From assembly GCA_937892545.1 (NCBI GenBank), contig CALAFO010000007.1:1-21755 (forward strand): 21,755 bases of DNA. The letters run 5' to 3'. A program made the position numbers and the translations under genes. A model generated the notes under the pieces. The model did no database searches and was not told where the DNA came from. It saw only the letters and a program-made list of their open reading frames with translations. This document shows, in pieces, positions 14,615 to 21,755 of the stretch. This stretch comes from Scatosoma sp002474405 (lineage in GTDB: Bacteria; Bacillota; Clostridia; Christensenellales; Borkfalkiaceae). The number at the start of each line of letters is the position of its first letter. Position 1 is the first letter of the stretch.

Positions 14615-15907
14615 TCAATTCCCCTTTTTCATCAGTACTTCCAAATCGCCCGAACCTCCCGCAAGCCGCTGGAAGGCGTAAGCCTTATTTTTCGGCGCGC
14701 CGGGGATACATCTTCCGTCCGCCGCGATATTAATCGACTGCGTTTCCGAAGCGAGTTTATAATACGTTCTCGTATAATCGGGATCGTGCACCAGCCCGAA
14801 ACGCACTTCGTAGGCGCTGTCCCAGTTATTCAGCTTGCCCACGTCGTACAGTTTGAACATGTTCACAGTTTCCAGCCACGGTAACTGCTTGCAGGCGTCG
14901 AACATTTCTTCCATGTATTTTATGGCGTTCTGCTCGCCGTTGCAGGTGGTATCGTTCCAGCCGATTTCGGTAAAGAATACTTTTTTGTGCTTTTTCTCGT
15001 TCTGCAGAATAATATCGTAATATTCTTTATTGATTTCTATGAAATTCTTTTTGTTGAACGAAGGCATGTACGGGTGCCAGCAGGCTATCTGAAAATAATC
15101 GTCGGCGTTTTTCGAAGCGCCGCTTTTTTCTTCCGTCCCGTAAAAATATCCGTATTCGCCGCTTGCCACGTTATCGTATAACAGCTGTAAAAAAGTTGCC
15201 GTATTGCCCATGCCGAGCCCTTTCGGCTCCGTAAGTCCGCCCATCACCGTCTGTGCCGCGGGGTTTTCTTCGTGAATCGCGCGGGAGGCGTAATAGAACA
15301 TATCCGTGGCGATTTCCGCCATCTCTTTCACCGAATACGAATCGTGCGAAGAACCGTTCCACATGAAATCGGAATTGTTCACTTCGTTATCGATTTCCCA
15401 GTACTTCACTTCGGGGAACTCCTTCACCAGCGTGCGCCACGATTCGTAATAATCGTTCAGCCATTCCACATACGCGCTGCCTTCCGATACGTCGCGCTTA
15501 TAGGGTTTTGCAACGGTGTTGCCGGTGGCGTTGAAGTTGTGGTGATTCATGCCGATGTTCGTCATGCCCGCCGCTTCGCACGCCGCCAGCAGTTCGTGCA
15601 TGTTTTTCGTTGCGGCGCAATCGGGTTTCAGCGTATTAGGCGAGGACATGAAATGCGGGAAGTGCATCCACTGCCGCACCGTTTTTACGCCCATGTTCTT
15701 CATCAGAAGCACTTCGTTTGCGATATCCAGCGTTTCGGCGCTGCGTTCTTCCAGAAGATAACACATGCCGTACAGATTGCTCTGATCCGCTATGCCGTGC
15801 GAAGAATCCAGAGCGGTCTCCTCTTTGCCGCATGCGGCGCCGAGGCACGACGTTGCGATTGTTGTGCCCGCAACGAAAGCGGATAACCATTTTTTGAAAT
15901 TTATCAT
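14615..15907 (-). CDS. Clan GH-A glycoside hydrolase-like lipoprotein (first paralogue)
   Basis: A 430-residue exported protein, starting at ATG 15907 with GAGGGAG about 7 bases upstream; an in-frame ATG at 15928 is less likely. The signal peptide ends at a lipidation cysteine, either C21 (ATSC) or C26 (GAAC). The mature protein starts almost like its neighbour (LDSSHGIADQSNLYGMCYLL). Candidate catalytic residues are E175 in YWEIDNEVNN and E314 in VFFTEIGWND. IGMNHHNF and ACWHPY are conserved between the two proteins. The pair is clearly a tandem duplication that has diverged, suggesting two related bonds or substrates. It is the first structural gene after the AraC regulator and has its own promoter at 15991-16019. 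Confidence 0.85.
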   Translation of the reverse strand: MINFKKWLSAFVAGTTIATSCLGAACGKEETALDSSHGIADQSNLYGMCYLLEERSAETLDIANEVLLMKNMGVKTVRQWMHFPHFMSSPNTLKPDCAATKNMHELLAACEAAGMTNIGMNHHNFNATGNTVAKPYKRDVSEGSAYVEWLNDYYESWRTLVKEFPEVKYWEIDNEVNNSDFMWNGSSHDSYSVKEMAEIATDMFYYASRAIHEENPAAQTVMGGLTEPKGLGMGNTATFLQLLYDNVASGEYGYFYGTEEKSGASKNADDYFQIACWHPYMPSFNKKNFIEINKEYYDIILQNEKKHKKVFFTEIGWNDTTCNGEQNAIKYMEEMFDACKQLPWLETVNMFKLYDVGKLNNWDSAYEVRFGLVHDPDYTRTYYKLASETQSINIAADGRCIPGAPKNKAYAFQRLAGGSGDLEVLMKKGN

Positions 15908-15980
15908 TTTTCTCTCCCTCTTTGCCAAAGCTGCCTGAATATGGCGATTTTTCCGTTATTTATCGTATAATTCGGATAAA

Positions 15981-16019
15981 TTCCGTAAAAATAGTATCAT
16001 AAAAAAAATCGATTGTCAA
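15981..16019 (-). promoter_or_regulatory. Promoter of the glycosidase-transporter operon
   Basis: On the minus strand TTGACA (16014-16019) and TACTAT (15991-15996) are separated by 17 bases. Predicted start is near 15984, about 77 bases before ATG 15907. The downstream flank starts with TTTTTACGGAA (15981-15991). The same 11-mer occurs in the leader of the AraC gene (16892-16902), making it a candidate regulator site. No clear terminator separates this promoter from the end of the AraC gene, so read-through from that gene is possible. Confidence 0.75.
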
Positions 16020-16065
16020 TACTAAAAAATAAAGACAACCGATTTTCAGAATATATAACCGAATT

Positions 16066-16863
16066 TTATAACGGCGAAAATTTATCTTTTTCAAGATTCT
16101 TCAGCCCGTCAAGATACCTTGTGCGCGCCTCGTTGGGCGTACTGCCTATAATTTCGCGGTACTTTGTACAGAACTGCGCCACAGAGGAAAAGCCGCAGCG
16201 CGCCGCGATTTCCTTGATTAAGTATTCTTTTCCGTTGCCGCTTCTGAGCAGCCTGTCCGCCAGTTCGATACGCTTCTGCAAAATATATTCGTTCACGCCG
16301 ACGTTATATTTTTTCGCGAAAATTTTTCTGAAATGGTCGTAACTGTACCCTGACATTTCCGCCAGCTTCGCCGTATCGATTTCGCAGCAGAAATTCGAAT
16401 CGATGTAGTTGAGAATATTGTCCAGATTTCTGTCCGCCGAAAGCAACGGGCGCTTTCTTGCCGCGGAAATCAGCTTGATGGCGATAATCGTGCAATAGCT
16501 GTTGATCAGCTGTTCGGAATATATGTTGCGGTTGGTTACTTCGCGATAGATTTTTTTCATATATTCTTTGATATCGTAATCCGATTCGTTGTAAATGCCC
16601 TCCGCGTAACCGTCCTCGCCGAAAATTTCCAGCCCGATATACAAAACTTCCGTACCTTTCTCGTCGAATTCCGTATGCTGCACTTTCGGTCCCACCAGCA
16701 TGAACGTATCTTTTTCGAACGTGTGCCGTTCTTTGTGGAAATCCACCCAGCCGCTGCCGTTTACGTAATACACGATTTCGTAGCAGGGGTGCGCGTGCGG
16801 CTTGCCCAGCGTGGCTTTTTCGTATGTGAAGTTCACACAGAACAAAAGATTCGTGGTAATCAT
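16066..16863 (-). CDS. AraC family transcriptional regulator with cupin sensor domain
   Basis: A 265-residue regulator. Residues 1-100 form an AraC-type cupin sensing domain (HAHPCYEIVYYVNGSGWVDF with H23 and H25, then DTFMLVGPKVQH). Residues about 145-250 hold the two helix-turn-helix motifs of the AraC DNA-binding domain: TAKLAEMSGYSYDHFRKIF (164-182), then IKEIAARCGFSSVAQFCTKY (216-235). The sequence GSTPNEAR that normally ends the domain is present. GGAGG lies 7 bases before ATG 16863. It sits directly upstream of, and on the same strand as, the glycosidase-transporter operon and divergent from the GH13 gene. It is therefore the natural candidate to control both in response to a sugar-like ligand. 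Confidence 0.95.
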   Translation of the reverse strand: MITTNLLFCVNFTYEKATLGKPHAHPCYEIVYYVNGSGWVDFHKERHTFEKDTFMLVGPKVQHTEFDEKGTEVLYIGLEIFGEDGYAEGIYNESDYDIKEYMKKIYREVTNRNIYSEQLINSYCTIIAIKLISAARKRPLLSADRNLDNILNYIDSNFCCEIDTAKLAEMSGYSYDHFRKIFAKKYNVGVNEYILQKRIELADRLLRSGNGKEYLIKEIAARCGFSSVAQFCTKYREIIGSTPNEARTRYLDGLKNLEKDKFSPL

Positions 16864-16928
16864 TCCCTGCCCTCCCGTGTAAAAACCGTATTTCCGTAAA
16901 AAATCCGTCTTTCTTCTTACGTATTTTC

Positions 16929-16957
16929 ATTATAACCGTTTTTCGGGGTAAAATCAA
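16929..16957 (-). promoter_or_regulatory. Promoter of the AraC regulator gene
   Basis: On the minus strand TTGATT (16952-16957) and a perfect TATAAT (16929-16934) are separated by 17 bases. Predicted start is near 16922, giving a leader of about 58 nucleotides. ACGG occurs four times at 8 to 11-base spacing in this leader. One copy is in the TTTTTACGGAA element that also lies at the operon promoter. Confidence 0.7.
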
Positions 16958-17138
16958 TAATTTTTTACGGGTAAATCGGCTGTTTTTCGGTTGTTTTTAC
17001 GTTTTTTTCGGAAAAATCCGCCCCGAAAATGAAGAAATCGCAATAAAATCGTAATTTCCAGCGTATCTTTTCCGCTCGATTTCAGGTATAATTTCCCCTA
17101 AAAAGAAGATATTTGAAAGGAAGCCGATGAAATTTGAT

Positions 17139-17167
17139 TTGACTATCCGCCGCAATAGGTATATAAT
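17139..17167 (+). promoter_or_regulatory. Promoter of the GH13 glucosidase gene
   Basis: TTGACT (17139-17144) and TATAAT (17162-17167) are separated by exactly 17 bases. Predicted start is near 17174, about 72 bases before ATG 17246. The region between the two divergent promoters (16958-17138, about 180 bases) holds AT-rich sequence and a short TTTTTCGGAAAAA inverted repeat near 17010, a possible regulator site. Confidence 0.8.
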
Positions 17168-17245
17168 ATAGGCAGTCGGGATTTCCGAAGAAAATTTCAC
17201 GGAACCTAACAAAAATGCGGCTGTCATCCGCCCGAAGGAGAACTT

Positions 17246-18850
17246 ATGCAGGAAAAACAAGACGACTTTCTCGATTTAATCGTTTATCAGATTTACCCGC
17301 GCAGCTTTTACGATTCGAACGGCGACGGCATCGGCGATCTGAACGGAATCAGGCAAAAAATCCCCTATCTGAAAGAACTGGGCGTAAACGCCGTATGGAT
17401 TTGCCCTTGCTATAAAAGCCCGAATTACGATAACGGCTACGATATTTCCGATTACCGGGATATTATGGACGAGTTCGGCACGCTGGACGACTGGAAAAAG
17501 CTGGCGGAAGAACTGCACGCAAACGGCATGAAAATCATCATGGACCTTGTGGTGAACCACACGTCCTCCGAACATTTCTGGTTCCGTCAGGCACGTTCTT
17601 CCAAAGATAACCCCTACCACGATTATTATATCTGGGCGGACAAGCCGCTTACGGACTGGACGGCGTGCTTCGGCGGCAGCGCCTGGGAATATAACCCCGC
17701 AACGAACGAATACTATCTGCATTCTTTCGCCGTGCAGCAGCCCGACCTGAACTGGGAAAACCCGAAAGTACGGCAGGCTTGCTGCGACGTTGTGGATTTC
17801 TGGACGGACCTCGGCGTAGACGGCTTCCGATGCGACGTGCTGGATTATATCTCCAAAGATTTTGCCGCCAACAAAAAGCTGAACGGTCCGCGCCTGCACG
17901 AATATATCCGTCAGCTGTTCGGGCGCGAAAAGACAAAACATCTTTTCACAGTAGGAGAATGCCAGTCCGACGCGCAAAGCATCTGCGATATTTGCGGCAA
18001 AGACCGCGGCGAATTGAAATCGGTGTTTCAGTTCGAACATATCGGGCTGGGAAGATCGGATAAATACAATCCCGCCCCCTACCGCTGCGATGACATTAAA
18101 AACGTGCTCGTCAAATGGCAGAATTTCACCGCGGAACACAATCTTTTATATATTTTATTTACCGATAATCACGATCAGCCGTTTTTTCTTTCCCGCCTCG
18201 GAAACGATAAAGAATTCCGTTACGAATGCGCCACGGCGGACGCGGGCATGTTTTACCTGCTGAAAGGCATTCCGTTTATTTATCAGGGGCAGGAGTTCGG
18301 CTCGGCAAATTCGTATTACAGCGATATTTCCTGCTTTAACGACGTGGAAACGGTGAATTATTATCACGACAATCTTAATAAAAAGCCGCAGGAAAAACTG
18401 ATTGCCGAAATCAATTACGGCAGCCGCGATAACACCCGCCGCCCGCTCGCCTGGACGAACGAATCGGGCTCCCACGGCTTTACAAGCGGCACGCCGTGGC
18501 TGAAGATGCCGTCGCGCGCCGACGAAATCAATCTTGAAAAAGACCGCGCCTCGGAAAAATCGATTTTCGCTTTTTATAAAAAGCTCCTCGCGCTCCGCAA
18601 TGCAAACGGCGTAATCAGATACGGCTCGTTCAAAGATCTTACGAAAAATGACGGCTGTTTCGTTTACGAACGCGCGCTCGGCGGCGAAAAAATCGTAGTC
18701 GCCGTCAATTTCGAAAAGAATAACGAAATTCTTCTTCCCGAAACGGTTATAAACGCACGCCCGGAAATTCTCCTTTGCAATTATCCGGACGCCGAATCGT
18801 CCGCAACGATTTTCAGACCGTTTGAAATCAGAGTGTACCGCGTCTCGTAA
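17246..18850 (+). CDS. malL: GH13 alpha-glucosidase, oligo-1,6-glucosidase type
   Basis: A 534-residue cytoplasmic enzyme of normal length for GH13 subfamily 31. It hydrolyses non-reducing terminal alpha-glucosidic bonds in short oligosaccharides. Family regions are all present: DLVVNH (100-105), GFRCDV with nucleophile D197, VGE with acid/base E238, and TDNHD with D310. YQIYPRSF near the N-terminus is typical. Val at 198, right after the nucleophile, is the residue linked in this family to alpha-1,6 preference, as in isomaltases. Cys at 196 is unusual, since this place is often Met, Ile or Val. AAGGAG lies 5 bases before ATG 17246. It is divergent from the AraC gene, so it may belong to the same regulon. 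The symbol malL is by similarity of type only. Confidence 0.93.
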   Translation: MQEKQDDFLDLIVYQIYPRSFYDSNGDGIGDLNGIRQKIPYLKELGVNAVWICPCYKSPNYDNGYDISDYRDIMDEFGTLDDWKKLAEELHANGMKIIMDLVVNHTSSEHFWFRQARSSKDNPYHDYYIWADKPLTDWTACFGGSAWEYNPATNEYYLHSFAVQQPDLNWENPKVRQACCDVVDFWTDLGVDGFRCDVLDYISKDFAANKKLNGPRLHEYIRQLFGREKTKHLFTVGECQSDAQSICDICGKDRGELKSVFQFEHIGLGRSDKYNPAPYRCDDIKNVLVKWQNFTAEHNLLYILFTDNHDQPFFLSRLGNDKEFRYECATADAGMFYLLKGIPFIYQGQEFGSANSYYSDISCFNDVETVNYYHDNLNKKPQEKLIAEINYGSRDNTRRPLAWTNESGSHGFTSGTPWLKMPSRADEINLEKDRASEKSIFAFYKKLLALRNANGVIRYGSFKDLTKNDGCFVYERALGGEKIVVAVNFEKNNEILLPETVINARPEILLCNYPDAESSATIFRPFEIRVYRVS

Positions 18851-18913
18851 CACGTTACGCATCCGTGAACGGCGCGCAAAATCTTAAAATCTATTTATAC
18901 TGGAGTGAAATAT

Positions 18914-19738
18914 ATGGACTGGAACAAAATCTGGGAAACCATTCAGGGCTGGCTGACGACGACCGGCATTAAAATTCTCGTCGCGCTGCTTGTTTTAATC
19001 GTTGCGTTTACGCTTATCAACCGTATCAGCAAAAAGATTGAAAAACACGGCAGAAAACTGGAAGAAACAAAGCACGTGGACAAAACCGTTTACCGCACGC
19101 TCAGCTACATCGCGAAAATCGGGCTGAAGATTCTTGTTGTGTTATCGCTTGTGGCGTATCTCGGCATCGACACGGGCGCAATCACGGCTTTAATCGCTTC
19201 GCTCGGCGTCGGCGTCGGTCTTGCCGTCAACGGCACTCTTTCCAATCTTGCGGGCGGCATGCTGCTGCTTTTCACCCGTCCGTTCAAAGACGGAGATTAT
19301 ATCGCGGCAAACGGCTACGAGGGATGCGTGGAAGATATTTTTATCTGTAACACGAAAATCCGTACGAACGATAACAAAATCGTCTATCTGCCCAACGGAA
19401 AACTTTCCACCAGCGAAATCGTGAATTATACCGAAAAAAATACGCGCCGCGTAGACCTCACTTATTCGATTTCTTACGCCGACGATTTCGAAAAAGCGGA
19501 ACGAATCGTAAAAGAAGTAGCCGCCGCCAACCCGAAAATTCTGCAGGACCCCGCGCCGAAAGCAAGAATCACCGCGCATTCCGCCAGCAGCATCGATCTT
19601 TTCTGCCCCGTCTGGTGCAAAACGGAGGACTACTGGGACGTTCTGTTCGATATGAACGAGCAGGTTAAAAAAGCGTTCGATTTAAACGGCATTTCCATTC
19701 CGTTCAACCAAATGGACGTGCACGTGAAAAACGACTGA
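18914..19738 (+). CDS. mscS: Small-conductance mechanosensitive channel, MscS family
   Basis: A 274-residue inner-membrane protein that opens under membrane tension to release solutes during osmotic downshock. Start ATG 18914 has GGAG 8 bases upstream; a GTG at 18905 in frame lies inside that site and is rejected. Membrane helices are at about 18-36, 62-84 and 88-118. The third is the Gly/Ala-rich pore helix (ALIASLGVGVGLAVNGTLSN). RPFKDGDYI and VYLPNGKLS mark the start of the beta domain, and the C-terminal alpha/beta domain is complete. It lies 63 bases after the GH13 gene with no terminator between. No convincing own promoter is seen, so co-transcription with the GH13 gene is likely. Confidence 0.94.
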   Translation: MDWNKIWETIQGWLTTTGIKILVALLVLIVAFTLINRISKKIEKHGRKLEETKHVDKTVYRTLSYIAKIGLKILVVLSLVAYLGIDTGAITALIASLGVGVGLAVNGTLSNLAGGMLLLFTRPFKDGDYIAANGYEGCVEDIFICNTKIRTNDNKIVYLPNGKLSTSEIVNYTEKNTRRVDLTYSISYADDFEKAERIVKEVAAANPKILQDPAPKARITAHSASSIDLFCPVWCKTEDYWDVLFDMNEQVKKAFDLNGISIPFNQMDVHVKND

Positions 19739-19789
19739 ATTTCCGAAAAGCGATTCTGGCGTTTATCCGAAATCATCCATCATATTCCC

Positions 19790-19834
19790 GGCTGCAATGC
19801 GGCAAAAAACGCCGCGTTACAGCCGTTCTTTTTT
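19790..19834 (+). terminator. Rho-independent terminator after the MscS gene
   Basis: GGCTG (19790-19794) pairs with CAGCC (19820-19824), and the inner TGCGGC pairs with GCCGCG, around an A-rich loop. A T-rich tract (19827-19834) follows. It lies about 50 bases after the stop codon. Confidence 0.8.
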
Positions 19835-19936
19835 GCGTAAAATCAGCCCGGAAAATCAGCCCGGACGATTCCTCCGCCCGCAAGAGAATTGATTACCGTT
19901 TCCGCTATGAGCAGCCAAGTTTGATAAAATTTATAT

Positions 19937-19974
19937 AAAAAAGAATCCGAACCGAGGACCTCCCCGATTCGGAT
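19937..19974 (-). terminator. Terminator-like hairpin on the minus strand at the edge of the AT-rich island
   Basis: ATCCGAA (19945-19951) pairs with TTCGGAT (19968-19974), with partial pairing inside. On the minus strand it is followed by CUUUUUU (A at 19937-19942). It would end minus-strand transcription coming from the gene remnant at 20142-20663. Confidence 0.55.
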
Positions 19975-20141
19975 GAATTTGTCTATTGACTTCAAAAAAG
20001 ATTTTTTGCTTTTTTTGTGTGGAAGCGAAGCTCAACATTTATTTTTTTTGTCTAAAAACCATTTCTTATTGTTAGATATAACAAGTAAAAACTTAATAAG
20101 ATTCGGATATTTAGAACAATATTCTCAACAAACCAATAAAA

Positions 20142-20663
20142 TTATTTATTATTAAATAAATCATTCCAATTCACTTGCATAATACCATAACTCATCCTTG
20201 CTATTAGAAAGATCCGATAAAATATTGCACATTCGCTCAGTATTTTTAGTACAGGAGAATAAACCCATCCCTCTTTTCCTTTGTGCTTAGTAATTATTTG
20301 ATCTGTTATCATTTTGTTGAGTATTTTATTGCAAATTTTACTATCGCTCCTGTCGCCCAGCCCACGCAACAAAGCTTCTTCTTTTCTACCATTTCCTTTG
20401 CTGATAGTAGAAAATATTTTTTTTATAATTGTGAGTAAAATAGTTTGTGCTCTGCTTAAATTTGCGGTTTTTATACGAGCAACAGTACTGACTGGTTGAT
20501 ATTCATCAACATCGCATTGTTTAGCATATCTTCTGTTTCTGTATTTTTCCCTCTTAACTCTTTCTTTGCCACTTTCTCTGCCGTTTACCCCGACACTTCA
20601 AGTTTTCGACTATCGCTTAAAGCAAACGATACTGCATAAAATTTATTTTCACGTATAAAAAAT
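20142..20663 (-). pseudogene. Frameshifted gene remnant with a winged-helix-like C-terminus
   Basis: From 20597 down to the stop at 20142 there is an open frame of about 151 residues with no ATG, GTG or TTG before residue 75 or so. A second frame from about 20663 to TAA 20585-20587 reads FIRENKFYAVSFALSDSRK and then LEVSG. Adding one base to the C4 run at 20588-20591 joins them smoothly as LEVSG-VNGRESGKERVKREK. This points to a single-base deletion. The product would be very basic in the middle. Residues around EEALLRGLGDRSDSKI to MITDQIITKHKGKEGWVYSP look like a helix-turn-helix with a wing. It has no visible start site and I do not recognise the family. It could be the tail of a mobile-element or defence protein, but that is a guess. 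Confidence 0.5.
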
Positions 20664-20693
20664 TCCCTCCTCCAATAAAACTTGGAAAAGGGA
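20657..20693 (-). terminator. Rho-independent terminator downstream of the fucose isomerase gene
   Basis: On the minus strand a 12-bp stem (TCCCTTTTCCAA with TTGGAGGAGGGA, including two G-U pairs) encloses a 6-base loop. A U-rich run follows (A at 20657-20662). It is about 105 bases after the isomerase stop codon. The 3' arm also contains GGAGGA, which would serve as a ribosome binding site for the damaged frame that follows. Confidence 0.75.
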
Positions 20694-20796
20694 CTTTTGC
20701 TTTTACAATATTGAATTACAAGCCGAGCCAGCCCCGTATTTCCTCGTTTTTTTTATTACGGGACTATCTCATTTTGTAATTTTTTCTTTGGAATTT

Positions 20797-21755
20797 TTAT
20801 CTGATATTTTTATACATAGGTCCGTAGGAGGCACAGGCGCGGTAGTCCTGCCCTTCTTTGTCCATTCCGAACGCGTTCCACGCGGCGGGGCGGTAAATGT
20901 CTTTCTCGTCCACGTTGTGCATACACACGGGTATACGGAGCATTGAACACATCGTGATTAAGTCCGCACCGATATGTCCGTAGGAAATCGCACCGTGATT
21001 CGCGCCCCAGTTATTCATTACGTCATACGCAGATTTAAACGCGCCCTTGCCCGTTACGCGCGGCGTAAACCACGTGCAGGGCCACGTGTAGTCCGTGCGC
21101 TTCCACAGTTTATCCGTTACTTCGTCCGGCAGTTTCACCGTCCAGCCCTCTACGATTTGCAATACGGGTCCTAACCCCTTGATAAGGTTAAGTCTTATCA
21201 TTGTGGCGGGCATTTCCGCGCGCGTTACGAATCGGCTCGAATATCCGCCGCCGCGGAAATATCCGAGGTCCGCATACGGCCATGTAGTGGCGTTCATCAT
21301 TGTATCGATATCTTTATCGGTAACTTCCCACCACTTCTTCATTACGGCGTTGCCGTTTTCGTCTTTCACTTCGCCGCACGCGTCCACACAGCACGCGCCA
21401 GAATTGATCAGGTGAATAAAGCCGTCCGCTTCTTTCGCTTTGCCTTCGATTTCGTAACCCGTTACGCGCTTTACCGCTTCGCCGGACCAGTACGTTCTCA
21501 CGTCCGCAAACATCTGCGCTCTGCCCGTCAGCAGTTTCATAAACAACATACTCGTGGCATTCAGCGTATCGTTTTCCGTGCCTAAAATATACGGCTCTCT
21601 TGCGCCGTTCCAGTCGAACGATGAATTCAGTATGCTTTCGGGAAAATCGCAATTCGGATAGAAGTCCGTCCATTGCCGTTGCCCCTGAAATCCGCCGACG
21701 ATCGCGTTATGCCCTACCGCTTCTTCTTCACAGCCTTGCGGCAGGTTCTTGTTGC
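20797..21755 (-). CDS. fucI: L-fucose isomerase (partial, C-terminal 318 residues)
   Basis: The frame is open from the window edge (21755) to TAA 20797-20799, so the 5' part lies outside; the complete enzyme is about 590-600 residues. It converts L-fucose to L-fuculose in the cytoplasm, the first step of fucose catabolism, using a manganese ion. The visible C-terminal half carries strongly family-specific stretches: GGFQGQRQWTDFYPNCDFPE, SSFDWNGAREPYILGTEND, WPCTWFTPRVTGKGAF, NNWGANHGAISYGHIGAD, MLRIPVCMHNVDE and GMDKEGQDYRAC. The end (SYGPMYKNIR) is at the normal place, so the C-terminus is intact. The related D-arabinose isomerase activity of this family cannot be excluded. A terminator follows at 20657-20693. 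Its presence supports a lifestyle of using host or plant glycans. Confidence 0.95.
   Translation of the reverse strand, partial: NKNLPQGCEEEAVGHNAIVGGFQGQRQWTDFYPNCDFPESILNSSFDWNGAREPYILGTENDTLNATSMLFMKLLTGRAQMFADVRTYWSGEAVKRVTGYEIEGKAKEADGFIHLINSGACCVDACGEVKDENGNAVMKKWWEVTDKDIDTMMNATTWPYADLGYFRGGGYSSRFVTRAEMPATMIRLNLIKGLGPVLQIVEGWTVKLPDEVTDKLWKRTDYTWPCTWFTPRVTGKGAFKSAYDVMNNWGANHGAISYGHIGADLITMCSMLRIPVCMHNVDEKDIYRPAAWNAFGMDKEGQDYRACASYGPMYKNIR

Larger units (their letters stand above)
19975..20796. other. AT-rich intergenic island with little intact coding
   Basis: This stretch of about 820 bases between the MscS terminator region and the fucose isomerase gene is visibly richer in A and T and lacks the GCG/CGG-rich codon texture of the flanking genes. 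It contains one damaged minus-strand reading frame, terminator hairpins on the minus strand, and a CCCGTA/TACGGG inverted repeat around 20736-20765 with a loop of about 18 bases. No tRNA, CRISPR array or intact transposase gene is visible. The composition suggests acquired DNA in decay. Confidence 0.55.

Noticed and set aside
17127..17171. Possible 14-codon leader peptide (MKFDLTIRRNRYII) before the GH13 gene
   Set aside because: It spans the -35 and -10 elements of the GH13 promoter, so it would need another upstream promoter; the only candidate (TATAAT at 17087-17092) has no good -35 element.
16997..17260. Minus-strand 87-codon frame in the divergent promoter region
   Set aside because: Overlaps the GH13 promoter and start site, and has no ribosome binding site or family resemblance.
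18873..18901. Separate promoter for the MscS gene (TATACT at 18896-18901)
   Set aside because: No -35 element at the right distance, and the predicted start would fall within the ribosome binding site.
19973..20155. Plus-strand 60-codon frame in the AT-rich island
   Set aside because: No ribosome binding site, low-complexity Phe/Leu-rich translation and no support from neighbours.
20709..20756. Short minus-strand coding remnant ending NEEIRGWLGL before a TAA at about 20719
   Set aside because: Only about 15 codons between stops; could be the tail of a lost gene but too short to call.

Overview
The window looks like chromosomal DNA of a low-to-moderate-GC Gram-positive anaerobe of the class Clostridia, plausibly a gut Christensenellales-type lineage. 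The evidence is consensus TTGACA/TATAAT promoters, strong GGAGG-type ribosome binding sites, several lipoprotein signal peptides, a Clostridia-style Cys-containing C-terminal surface anchor (SGCGG, membrane helix, RKKK), and Listeria-Bacteroides (InlB B) repeats with BspA-type leucine-rich repeats. The taxon is inferred; no rRNA or marker gene is present.

Left part (1-4067, all minus strand): a small stand-alone winged-helix gene (83-346) with an extended -10 promoter preceded by two contiguous 21-bp direct repeats. Next is a very unusual membrane receptor gene (3897 to 565): two XRE DNA-binding domains, one membrane helix and a long ectodomain of InlB repeats and leucine-rich repeats. It is driven by a perfect consensus promoter and cut by an in-frame TAA at 1948-1950, after the sixth repeat.

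Central part (4083-16863, all minus strand): a roughly 12.8-kb regulator and catabolic cluster. In transcription order it encodes an AraC regulator, two paralogous clan GH-A lipoproteins, a large surface protein, two LplB/LplC-type permeases, a nucleoside-hydrolase-family enzyme, the solute-binding lipoprotein, a secreted calcineurin-type phosphoesterase and a GDPD, followed by a strong terminator. No ABC ATPase gene is present. The logic suggests surface binding, extracellular trimming and dephosphorylation, import, then intracellular hydrolysis of a glycosylated (possibly phospho- or nucleoside-linked) compound. The substrate is unknown.

Right part: divergent from the regulator are a GH13 oligo-1,6-glucosidase-like gene and an MscS channel (plus strand), closed by a terminator. 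An AT-rich intergenic island follows (about 19970-20790), carrying a frameshifted, unrecognised gene remnant. The window ends inside an L-fucose isomerase gene (minus strand, 5' end beyond the window).
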